Positions 23,701 through 32,555 of a DNA stretch of 64,000 nucleotides are shown piece by piece; within the stretch, counting starts at the first letter, position 1; the number at the start of each line of letters is the position of its first letter. This DNA comes from Favolaschia claudopus (Eukaryota; Basidiomycota; Agaricomycetes; Agaricales; Mycenaceae). The stretch is taken from NCBI GenBank assembly GCA_037176885.1, contig JAWWNJ010000008.1:1922001-1986000 (forward strand), given 5' to 3'. Both the position numbers and the translations under genes were made by a program. The notes under the pieces were generated by a model. That model made no database searches and had not been told where the DNA came from. It worked only from the letters and a program-made list of their open reading frames with translations.

Positions 23701-26700
23701 GCTGTGCGTTCCAGCAGCGCCCAGTCTTCTTCCGTGCGGCCCAGCAGCTCTGCTTCATCGGTTCGCTCGAGCAGCGCCGCTCAATCTTCTTCGATTCGGG
23801 TCAGCAGCGCCATCTCGTCTTCAGCGCGTCCCAGCAGCGCTGCATCTTCGATTCGCTCGAGTAGCATTGCCGTATCGTCCTCGGCCCGAGTAAGCTCCGC
23901 GTCTTCGTCTGCTATACGATCAAGCAGTGCCGCACCTTCTTCCTCCGTTCGTTCCAGCAGCGGTTCGCCTTCCTCGTCCGCCCACCTCAGCAGCTCTTCT
24001 ATTCCGTCTTCTTCGGCACGGGTTAGCAGCTCTGTTCTTTCGTCATCACTTCGCTCGAGCAGTGCCTCCGCATCGTCTTCGGCTCGGGCTAGTTCCGTAT
24101 CCTCCTCTGCAGCCCGGTCAGGCAGCGTCTCTGCATCTTCATCGATTCGCTCTGGCAGCAGTTCTGCGCCTTCCTCTTCCGCTCGTCCCAGCAGTTCCTC
24201 CATTCTCTCGAGCAGCGCCATTCCATCATCCTCGGCGCGGGCCAGCAGCTCTATTGCGTCGTCATCAATTCGGTCAAGCAGTGCTGCACAGTCTTCGTCT
24301 ACGCGTTTAAGCAGCTCCGCCGCTTCGTCAAGTAGTTCTGTGTCATCTTCGTCGGCTCGGGCTAGCAGCTCATTGTCGTCTGCTGCACGATCCAGCAGCG
24401 CTGTGCAATCATCGTCGGCCCGTCCCAGCAACAGCGGTAGCCCGTCCTCTTCTATGCGCCAAAGCAGCTCTGCTTCTTCATCGGTTGTCCAGTCCAGTAG
24501 CGCAGCGTCGTCCAGCGTTGCTCGCTCGAGCAGCGCAGTTTCCTCCTCTTCAGCGCGTTCCAGCAGTGCAGCCTCGTCTTCCATTCCGCACTCTAGTAGC
24601 ATAGCAATGTCATCCAGCGCTGGTCGTTCCAGTTCTTCAGTTCCAGCGGTCTCTTCATCTTCCGCTCGTTCAAGCAGCGTAGTGGCATCTTCCAGTGCCC
24701 CTCGCTCCAGTTCCCCTCCTTCTTCGTCTGCTCCTTCTTCCAGCAGCGCCGCCGCATCTTCCAGTGCTTCCCGATCCAGTTCGTCCGTCCCCGCAGCATC
24801 TTCATCCGCGGCTCGTTCCAGCAGTGCAGTCGCCTCCTCTTCTGCACCATCCTCTAGTGCCGCCGCCCGCTCCAGCTCCTCGGCCCCCGCAGCTTCTTCG
24901 TCTGCGGTTCGTTCAAGCAGCGCATCTCAACCATCTTCCTCCGCCATTCCGTCCAGTAGTGCAGCCCCGTCATCGAGCGCCGCCAGGTCTAGTTCCTCAG
25001 CCGTAGCCTCTTCCTCATCCGCAGCTCGGTCGAGTTCTTCAGCGGCTGCTTCCTCATCCGCCACACAATCCTCATCCGCAGCTCGGTCGAGTTCTTCAGC
25101 CGCTTCCTCATCCGCCCCTCAATCCTCATCCGCTCCTCAATCCAGTAGCGCCGTTCGTTCCAGTTCCTCGGCTTCTGCAGCACCTTCCAGTGCACCGCGG
25201 GCCAGCTCTTCCGCACCAGCCGCCTCGAGCAGCTCCGCCCCCGCTGCCTCATCCAGTGCGCCTCGTTCTAGCTCTTCAGCGCCCGCATCATCTTCCAGTG
25301 CACCGCGTGCCAGCTCTTCCGCACCAGCCGCCTCCAGCAGCTCCGCTCCCGCCGCGTCATCCAGCGCGCCTCGCGTTAGCTCGTCAATCCCCGCAGCATC
25401 CTCAAGTGCGCCTCGTGCCAGCTCTTCCGCACCAGCCGCCTCGAGCAGTGCCCCTCCCGCTGCCTCGTCCAGCGCGCCTCGCGCTAGCTCTTCTGGCCCG
25501 GCCGCAGCGGCATCATCATCTGCTCGTCCCGCCTTTGCTCCCTTCGCAGCACCCGCACCGGCGCGCTCAAGTACGACTAGCTCCAACGTTTTCCCTTCAT
25601 CGTCAGCCCCAGCCGTTGCCTCGTCGACTGCTACCAGTTCAACAACTCCGCAAACCTCGTCTACAACTGCTGTGACGTCGTCGGCGACGCCGCAAATTTC
25701 GTCTACGACTACCACGACGTCGACAACGCCTACAACGTCGTCGACGCCTACTACTTCTTCTGAAGCGGCGCCTACTACTTCGTCAACCACGGAGGTTCGT
25801 ACGTCTACCACCACGTCGACTACTGAGACGCCTTCGTCCATCGAGCCGACAACGTCTTCCACGTCGACGACTACGTCCACGACCGAGGCGACAACGACGT
25901 CGACGACTTCGTCTACGACCGAGGTAATTACTACTACTACTACTACTACTCGCACTTCGATAACGATACTGACTACTATTTAGACATCTACGACCGAGCA
26001 GACGACCACTCACACGTCCACGGTCGAGGAAACGCCTTCTACGACCACTACCACTACCCCCACCACTACGACGACTTCGACCACCACGGAGACGCCTACT
26101 ACCACCACTTCCACCACAACTGAGACGCCCACTACTACTACCACAACGACAGAGACGCCTACTACCACAAGTCCGACCACGACGGAGACGCCCACCACGA
26201 CCACTACCACTACGTCGTCCACCACCACCACTCCCGAGGCCACCCCCACCGCGAACAATGATAACAATAATTCCAATAACAACAACAATGGTGGTTCGAA
26301 CAACATCAATAACTCGGGTGCAGGGGATAACAACTCCAACACCAACTCGAATAACAACAACAACTCGGGTGGCAGTACCAACCCGAACGACAACAGCAAC
26401 AACAACAATTCGGGTGGTAGCAATAACTCGGGCAGCAACGACTCGAATAACAACAACAATTCGGGCGGTGGATCCAGCTCGAACAACAACAACAACAACA
26501 ACAATTCGGGCGGTGGATCTAGTTCGGATAACTCCAACTCTAACTCCAATTCCAACGCCAACGCCAACTCTGGTGGTTCCAGCGGAAGTTCAGGCGGAGA
26601 CTCTGCATCCCAAAACAACAACTCAGGCGGCGGAAGCGGCGGCGGTGACGCAGCACCAGCAGCAGCAGCTGCCCCGCAACCTTCAACTGCAGGCGATGCA

Positions 26701-26814
26701 AAGGCTGAGCGGGACGTTGTCGCTCCTCGCGCGACGCCGGTGAATGTGAGCCGTGTACGGATTCACCCAAGGCAGATGAAGCCTTTGACAATGCCAGTCG
26801 CTGTGGGAGCTTGA
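14778..26814 (+). CDS. Giant secreted Ser-rich repeat protein with two hydrophobin-like Cys modules
   Basis: Eleven deduced exons: 14778..14910, 14963..15149, 15199..15266, 15318..18143, 18202..19713, 19767..20069, 20119..21742, 21793..21863, 21917..23119, 23171..25923 and 25984..26814. They sum to 11,511 nt, exactly 3,836 codons plus stop. Order: signal peptide (cleavage about A19); ARGLPPLPQRR pro-region with a dibasic site; Cys module 1 (C58, 65, 66, 91, 99, 107, 115, 116, 127); Ser-rich block to about 2155; Cys module 2 (C2163, 2170, 2171, 2185, 2205, 2218, 2227, 2228, 2239); second Ser-rich block; Ala/Pro/Ser part; Thr-rich part (about 3439-3645); Asn/Ser/Gly part; basic tail RIHPRQMKPLTMPVAVGA. 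The C-X6-CC ... C-X7/8-CC-X10-C pattern with GVGIDC endings resembles class I hydrophobins plus one extra Cys. The intron after 19713 has a GC donor (GCAAGT). No GPI-type tail. A wall or surface mucin-like role is inferred. Confidence 0.85.
14963..15266 (+). other. Cys module 1 (hydrophobin-like) coding segment
   Basis: Exons 2-3 of the giant gene encode residues 45-129. Cysteine spacing is C-X6-CC-X24-C-X7-C-X7-C-X7-CC-X10-C. The ending QCCGNLVGSVGIDC resembles the C6C7...C8 end of class I hydrophobins. The intron splits the codon of the sixth Cys (TG|C). Confidence 0.7.
15318..21560 (+). repeat. Ser-rich degenerate tandem repeat, block 1
   Basis: About 2,000 residues dominated by SSS-[AV]-[RS]-SSS-x-x-SSSRASSS units of 8-12 residues; roughly every third or fourth residue that is not Ser is Ala, Arg or Val. 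At DNA level the repeats are scrambled by mixed TCN and AGY serine codons, so they are protein-level rather than recent DNA-level duplications. Three internal phase-1 introns interrupt it (after 18143, 19713 and 20069). Confidence 0.85.
21571..21863 (+). other. Cys module 2 (hydrophobin-like) coding segment
   Basis: Residues about 2160-2241, spanning the end of exon 7 and exon 8. Spacing is C-X6-CC-X13-C-X19-C-X12-C-X8-CC-X10-C. LGVHCVPATTSVSGVQTC followed by KCCKTLFNGVGIDC closely follows the hydrophobin layout GLTCSPI..C....CC..FNGL..GC. The intron again splits the sixth Cys codon (TG|C), and a phase-1 intron follows three codons after the last Cys, exactly as in module 1. Confidence 0.75.
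21917..25558 (+). repeat. Ser-rich degenerate tandem repeat, block 2, grading into Ala/Pro/Ser
   Basis: About 1,200 residues of SSARSSSx and SSRPSSSS units. They grade after about 24600 into SSAPAASSSAPRASSSAPAASSS units of roughly 11-20 residues, and these last units are more regular than block 1. One phase-1 intron (23120-23170) interrupts it. Confidence 0.8.
25561..26236 (+). repeat. Thr-rich TTSTTETPT repeat segment
   Basis: Mucin-like Thr/Ser/Glu/Pro segment (units such as TTTSTTTETPTTT), interrupted by one 60-nt intron (25924-25983) that itself contains a (CTA)n run. Likely heavily O-mannosylated if the protein is secreted. Confidence 0.8.
26237..26650 (+). repeat. Asn/Ser/Gly-rich repeat segment
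   Basis: AAC-rich microsatellite-like DNA encoding NNNNNSGGGSS-type sequence. It is followed by a short Ala-rich run and the basic C-terminus of the giant protein. Confidence 0.8.
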
Positions 26815-27290
26815 GATGGTGAGTTCCACGTTTCTTCTCTTTGCGGCGTTGGTGCTGATTCACTCCGAGTAGATTGCAGAAAAAACAAAAGCGATTACTA
26901 TTGCACATGTATCGATTTGACTTGTCTTGTCTTGTAGAGTATGCGGATGTGATAATTTGTAGATACTTTAGATGGGTTGTATCTTAGCTTTGCTTGTTTT
27001 CCCTATGATTTATGCAATCAATTATGTTTTATGCTCTTTCGTGTGGTGTGATCTTGATCGGTGGTTGTTTTAGACTCGGTTGTTTTTCGACTGGGTTCTG
27101 ATAGTTGTTTTGGACTTGTAAAATCGACGGCCGATTTCGCGGGGACGATCAAGGAGACGCAGCAGTAACATTTGGAAAGGACGACCGCGGGACAGGCCCA
27201 AGAAGAACCTGCTGCGCGTCGAGCGGCGACAGATGTTGTTGGCAGTAGTTCTAATACATGCAAACGAACAAGTAAATTTTTGGTAGGCAA

Positions 27291-28009
27291 TCAGAGACGA
27301 CGACCACGGCGACCACCCTACCAACTCTCTATCAGTACCCTCTCACAGAGAAAAACAGACACACAACACACCTTCCTGCGCGTGCAATCCGTCGGCACGG
27401 GGGTAACATCCTCGATCCTTCCAATGCTCATCCCCGCCCGCGCCAGTGCACGGAGCGCGCTCTGCCCCCCGGGCCCAGGGGTCTTCGTGCCCGTCCCGCC
27501 AGTAGCGCGGATCTTGATGTGCAGGGCGGTGATCCCGACCTCCTTGCACCGCGCGGCGACGTCTTGCGCGGCCAACATCGCGGCGTAGGGAGAGGATTCG
27601 TCACGGTCGGCTTTGACTTTCATGCCGCCGGTGACGCGGGAGATGGTTTCTTTGCCGGAGAGATCGGTGATGTGGACGAAAGTGTCGTTGAAGGAGGCGA
27701 AGATGTGGGCGACGCCGAAGACGAGGGTGCCTTCCTGTAAAATTCAAATGTCAGGTTATTTGAGATTGATTTAAGGAGGGGAGGACGAACGGGGACGTTG
27801 GGGCCGAGCTGGACGACCTCTTCTTTCGGTGCTTTGGCTTTCTTGGGCGGCTGGAAATCGAATCGGACAAAAATTAGTGATTACACGACATCCGGAGACG
27901 AGTCTGTGAATCCAGCCAAAATGCCCTTCTTTTCAACGCAATCGACGTTGGGATGCATTATTGGGCCGTCTGGGGTTCACATACACTCGTTGAGAGGACA
28001 ACTCACCAT
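27291..28009 (-). CDS. RPS14: 40S ribosomal protein S14 (uS11)
   Basis: Universal small-subunit ribosomal protein uS11. Exons 28009..28007 (the ATG alone), 27850..27791, 27734..27372 and 27317..27291; 453 nt, 150 aa, the family length. Sequence includes [90 protein letters not shown], and the conserved basic end [11 protein letters not shown]. The start codon is isolated by an intron (ATG|GTGAGT), common in fungal ribosomal protein genes. It is convergent with the giant Ser-rich gene, 476 bp between stop codons. Confidence 0.97.
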
Positions 28010-29503
28010 GGCGGAGGCGGTGGGCTAGAGGGTAACAAAAAACGGTCAGTGCGAGGGTGACGCGAGGGGTCACACTGTGTCACACAATTTGATCGGGTAT
28101 TGTAAACTCTCACTGACCTCCTTCCACCTCGAGTTGAAGCATCCGGATCCCGCACCCGTCGCATCCCCATCCCACCGCGTCAAAGAAGGTAAATGTACCC
28201 TCGTGCGGCATCCGTCCCAAGAATCGGTACCCGGATCTGGGACGCGAAGGATTGCTGCAGGGAACTGGAGTTGTCTGTACGGACTTTGGCCCGGAGTCGA
28301 CACATTTTGCGTCTCTTCTCCGCCCTGCGTTCTGTCCGTCGCAGCTACTGTATATGGGCTGTGTTCGTTTCCCTTTTTTACTCAGATACTTATTGGAACA
28401 TGCGATTGCCTTGGGCGATACCTCTGCGCAATGGAGTGTCACTCATCTAGTGTCTTGTACTTTAACTCATGGCCGATGAATCAAGGGTCTAAGAAAATGG
28501 ATTTCTGGCCGTTGGCGTCTCAGTCTCCGTTTCGACTCTAACTACTTGACGCGTATGGGCCGAGCTCCCTGGTGCGCTGATGAACGATTCGACCTATAAC
28601 CAACTCCTCGGTCTTGTCCAAACGTTTTCTCGTCTTCTTTGGACCACTGGACTTAAGTCGTCATACTACACCCTTAAGATCGACTTCACCCAAGCACTGT
28701 CATAATCTACGCTCCGCCCCTGCCCAAAAAACCTTCGCTTTTCCTTCCGCTCTTCACAACACTAGGCTGCTCGAGAGTGAGGGTGCTTTCGAAAGTCCGG
28801 ATCGTCGCCTTTCGAAGGGGTGCAGGGAGTACACTGCTCATTAACATTACCTTGCAGTTTATACGGACATACTTGCTGTAATCGAGCAACTGAATATGCT
28901 TGAGTGAGATTTACGGTTTTGTAAGTAGCACATACATACTGTACGTAGTTATGTATCAGTGAAATCGGACTGCGAAGACTCGGAGGTAGTACTTTATTTC
29001 GAATCCGTATGCTTTGCTGCGAATTGAAAATCCTTTTGGCCATTCCTCCTTATTCGGTGAAGCGTCGATGACCTTGGCCCGGAAGGCCGAATGCATTTGA
29101 GGGTTCCTACGGCAAGTGGCTCACACAATTCGAGTCGACGTGTACTGCAAACCATACAGCTGGCACTGAGTGAAGTTGGCACCGTGGAATTCGCAGCGAG
29201 GAAAATCCGAACTCATCATCGAATTTCAACCGTCGGCGGTTGGATCAAATAGGATGAAATCGCCCGCTATTAGTATTCTGTATACTCTGCGGCTTCCTCA
29301 GAAATAGATTCAAACATCGGGACAGTGCTTACAGTACTTATGTGCATAGACACGTCGAGTTTTGAATTTTGGATTACAAGAACCTCACCAAGATTCGACT
29401 GGTGCGAGTTTGCGAGTTGAGCTGATCGTGGCATAAATTCAAGACCCGTCGTATAACTCCAAGGCTTACAACTAGATAATACACTACTGCACATATTTTC
29501 GAC
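28010..29503. other. Intergenic region, no gene seen
   Basis: 1.5 kb between the 5' end of RPS14 and the 3' end of the CmcJ-like gene. Plus-strand ORFs at 28077-28541 and 28193-28450 overlap each other and show no domain; treated as chance. Confidence 0.4.
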
Positions 29504-30468
29504 TCAACCCCAATCGTAGAAAACCAGGGCACGCAGCTCTATAGATTCACGCAGTGGAGCACCCTCCGGCGTCGCAGGGTCAGCGAATGCCGTATGCGGG
29601 GTATACAGCGATACGCTCCCATCCTGAAGGGAATCGAAACTTGAATTTTATCATTTCCTCAGCCAACCTAGTCCAACGCACGAGAAAAGAACATACCATT
29701 TTATCAGAATCACCTCCTCCGGAGTCACACCCGTAAAATATGTCCACTTCTGATTCGCATTGAACACCACCCCCGCGGTCTCACCCTCGCGGTCGGGATA
29801 GCGCAGCGCGACGGGAAAGACGTCGGTTTTGGGGTCGACGGTGCGGAAGTCGCAGAGCGACAAAGGCCAGTCGATCGCGGGGTGTGAGATGGGACGCCAG
29901 AGGTTGAGGATTTGGAACCGGTGGTTGAGTAGGGTGGGGACGTCCGACGCGGGGAGATGTCGGTGGACGCGGGCCACGGCGGCTTTGTTTGTTTGGTCGA
30001 CGTGGGTTTGGGGGACGGGCTGGCGTCTGTCGGGGGCATCGTCGACCTGGTCGGGTCTGCGGCGGCGGATGGCTGCGAAAGGAAATTGAATTGAATATCG
30101 AGCCACAAGTTGAGGTCGGTATGTATTTAGAAATTGAAATACGCACTGTGGTCGAATATAACGACGCGGCTAGCGCCGGTAAGTTTCTTTATCAGCTCAA
30201 CGCTTTCCGGATAATATTCATTCTGGACTTCCGTGTCATTCGTGAACGCGGTGTGTTTCGCGGGATGGGTGTACAGCTGAAACCCCGCGGTATCGAGCGT
30301 CACGGTAGACTCGTTTCCCCGCAGGTTATGGATCTTGACTTCGTGGGCTTCGCGGGAATAGTTGAAGTCCTTTGGATCGTTGATGTTGACGTATGCGCGG
30401 ACACCGTCTTTGGGGGGCACGGAGAAGTTGAGGACGCCGGTTGTGCTGGAGGGTGTGGGGGCGCCCAT
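29504..30468 (-). CDS. CmcJ/AsaB-like hydroxylase/desaturase family protein
   Basis: Fungal protein of the CmcJ-NvfI / AsaB (GA4-desaturase-like) family, linked to secondary metabolism in other fungi. Exons 30468..30147, 30072..29697 and 29639..29504 (834 nt, 277 aa). Landmarks: FDHTIRRRRPDQ, QPVPQTHVDQTNKAAVARVHRHLP, LNLWRPISHPAIDWPLSLCDFRTVD, NQKWTYFTGVTPEEVILIKCFDS and the terminal YTPHTAFADPATPEGAPLRESIELRALVFYD. The H-V-D / H-x-T pair is the putative metal site of this family. MGAPT (30468) is preferred over the upstream in-frame Met at 30555 because the TATA-like element falls between them. No other biosynthetic gene adjoins it, so the substrate is unknown. Confidence 0.87.
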
Positions 30469-30522
30469 GGTTCTGGATGGTGTATAGTGCACTTGACAAA
30501 TGAGAGCGCTTGAGAGTCCGGG

Positions 30523-30531
30523 ATATATAAA
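30523..30531 (-). promoter_or_regulatory. TATA-like element of the CmcJ-like gene
   Basis: ATATATAAA on plus (TTTATATAT on minus), 55-63 nt upstream of the ATG at 30468. Confidence 0.35.
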
Positions 30532-31204
30532 GGGCAATCCAAGGTCGCACGCCATTTGTTATTGCTGCTGGCGTGCTTGACTGACATACCCACCGGATGA
30601 ACTTTGAGGAGAAGGAGCTTTGTCACTCGGTAGATAATCTCCAAGAAATGCGGAGAACACCTGTATAAGCATAGAGAAGGCTGAAGAAAAACTTGTAGAA
30701 GATTTCGAGATCAGTTGACCCAGTGCTGGCCGGGGCAAGTTTTGGAGCTGGGACAAGTGCAAGGCTGCAAGCCGAAGAGAGAAAGGATGGAATATACAAG
30801 CAGGGTGGCATACCGAGTATGTACATTGTACTCGTTCAAGTTCGTCTTCGAGTATCGATGATTTTGTGCTCTCCCAATTGGTGGGTAATTGAATATCCTG
30901 TTCTCATTTGTCGTTAGGGCTTCGATTTTCCTCTCCGGAGGCCTTGAAAGCTTGCAGCGGAATGCTTCTGGGGAACAGAGTGCAGAAGTGCCCGGTTGTG
31001 TCTTGCAAAATTGTAACGCAGAAACCCGCGTGTATCGGCAATTCAAGGCATCGTGGGACTCCGACTGCAATCGCGGTCAGGTGAGCCGACGGCGTCTTTC
31101 CTTTCCCCAACTGCAGACTCAGCGAGTAACGACGTTCTGATCTCGTTCCTGTGCTCGTACTTCTCTTAGCCAGTGCACCGTGCTCAACTACTCTCTTGCT
31201 CACT
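30532..31204. other. Intergenic region, no gene seen
   Basis: Upstream of the CmcJ-like gene up to the start of the dispersed repeat copy A. No supported gene. Confidence 0.35.
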
Positions 31205-32455
31205 TGGTGACACCCAACTCATTTCTCCACGAATCAAACCAGGCTACTTATTTCGAATCTCCACTCCCCGGTCTTGAACGCGCTGGATATATCCTCAACT
31301 CTTCCTTCTTTTTCTCGTGAACTTAGACCTACCTCCACCCTATTCGACTCTCGAAATCGGGTCCGGGAATTGCCGCACGAGTATAAATTGTGAGCTATCT
31401 GTGACACGGGTCACCATCACTCTCTCTCCGCTACTCTCATAATCATTTCGCACTTCAATCATCGTTTCCTGGCTTTCGAGCACTTTAACTTTGGGCTCTT
31501 ACACGTATTGCAAGGCTTTTATTCTGGTTGGGCACTGCACGATCATTTGAGCGTCTTTGGTGCGTAATCTTCGACCTCCTCATCGCGTCGAAACTGATTA
31601 CTGACTTTCTTCGATATCGCCTAGGCTGGACTCACCTCTGCTGCTGGATCTCCGTTGCCCGCGCTCCACTCCACATCACGACTAGCTTGTTTAGCTTTCT
31701 CGTCGCCGTCCTACCCTCCAACATCGTCTTTGTTCTCTCTCTTCCTCGTCGTCGCTGTTCAAGACCTCAAGGCTTCAAGGCACCTCGACATGTCAAGACT
31801 ACCGGCTTTCAAGACCTCAAGTTCCCTCAAGACACTTTGGCAAGCCCTCAAATTTCCTCAAGTCGCCCCTCAAGACTCGAGTTCAAGACCTCAGTGGGAG
31901 ATTGCTCAAATTTAAAGCGCGTCAAGGCCTCAATCTCAAGGCTTCAAGTCATGCTTCAAGTTTCGACGCAATCAAGCGCTTCAAGATTGGGCGCGTCAAG
32001 ACCTCAAGCCGCTCCGCAAAACCTGCGCGTCAAGACCTCAAACTCAAGGCTTCAAACCGCATTTCAAATGCGACGGCGCGTCAGGGCATCAGCCTCAAGA
32101 CTCGGACCTCAAGCTCAAGCTGCGCCGAAGACCTGCGCGTCAAGGTTTCAAGACGCTGTGGGATTCAAGGTCAGTCGTCGGGTTCAAGGTAAGTGTCTCC
32201 TTCCCAGAGAAGGGTGTGAGCTTGTCTCCATCCTCGTGCTCCCTTGCTGTGGGCTCTGGGCTCAGTACGCGCGCATCTGGCCTCATCCAGCATTTGCGCG
32301 CGGAAGCCAAACGCACGTTAAAAACTTTTCTCTCGTGTTCTATGTGATTAGCCTTGATTGTATCCAACTATTCTGGTAAGATCTGCGGCTGAATATATTT
32401 CTCTCTCACTTTTCGTAACCGCTTTTCGAGTGGAAGTCAGTGCAACGGACGCACC
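31205..32455 (+). repeat. Dispersed CTCAAG-rich repeat family, copy A
   Basis: About 1.25 kb sharing an ordered set of blocks with copy C on the opposite strand. The blocks are: a leader TTCGACTCTCGAAATC; GGGAATTGCCGCACGAGTAT followed by AAATTGTGAG (TATA-like); CTCTCTCCGCTACTCTCAT; a spliceable-looking block GGTGCGTAA...TTCTTCGATATCGCCTAG then GCTGGACTCAC; a 400-bp array of degenerate TCAAGACCTCAAG words; and a conserved 3' block CTTCCCAGAGAAGGGTG ... GCGCGCATCTGGCCTC ... AAACGCACGTTAAAA. It has no long conserved ORF. The nature (solo LTR, non-autonomous retroelement or transcribed non-coding repeat) is not settled. The 3' end is cut by, or abuts, the TIR element at 32460. Confidence 0.8.
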
Positions 32456-32459
32456 TTAG

Positions 32460-32555
32460 TAGGGCGCTGTAATATATCACATACCTCTAGTTAGCGCAGA
32501 GCCGTAATATATCAAAACCTCTAAGTTAGAGGTCATTTTGATATATCACCTTGGT
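32460..32555 (+). repeat. Left terminal inverted repeat of the 4.3-kb element
   Basis: Contains three AATATATCA/GATATATCA words about 35-40 bp apart, separated by CCTCTAGTTAGCGCAGAG and the palindrome CCTCTAAGTTAGAGG. Aligns end to end with the inverted right repeat. Confidence 0.75.

Noticed and set aside
26010..26621. 203-codon minus-strand Leu/Glu/Pro and Val-rich ORF opposite the Thr/Asn-rich exon
   Set aside because: It is the reverse complement of ACN/AAC repeats, which gives hydrophobic low-complexity sequence that mimics membrane proteins.
30469..30555. Upstream in-frame Met (MACDLGLP) as start of the CmcJ-like protein
   Set aside because: The TATA-like element lies inside that extension, and the added residues are not family-like.
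31528..32379. 283-codon plus-strand ORF across repeat copy A
   Set aside because: It reads through the CTCAAG array. The corresponding frame is not kept in copy C, and the protein is low-complexity, so it is not taken as a gene.
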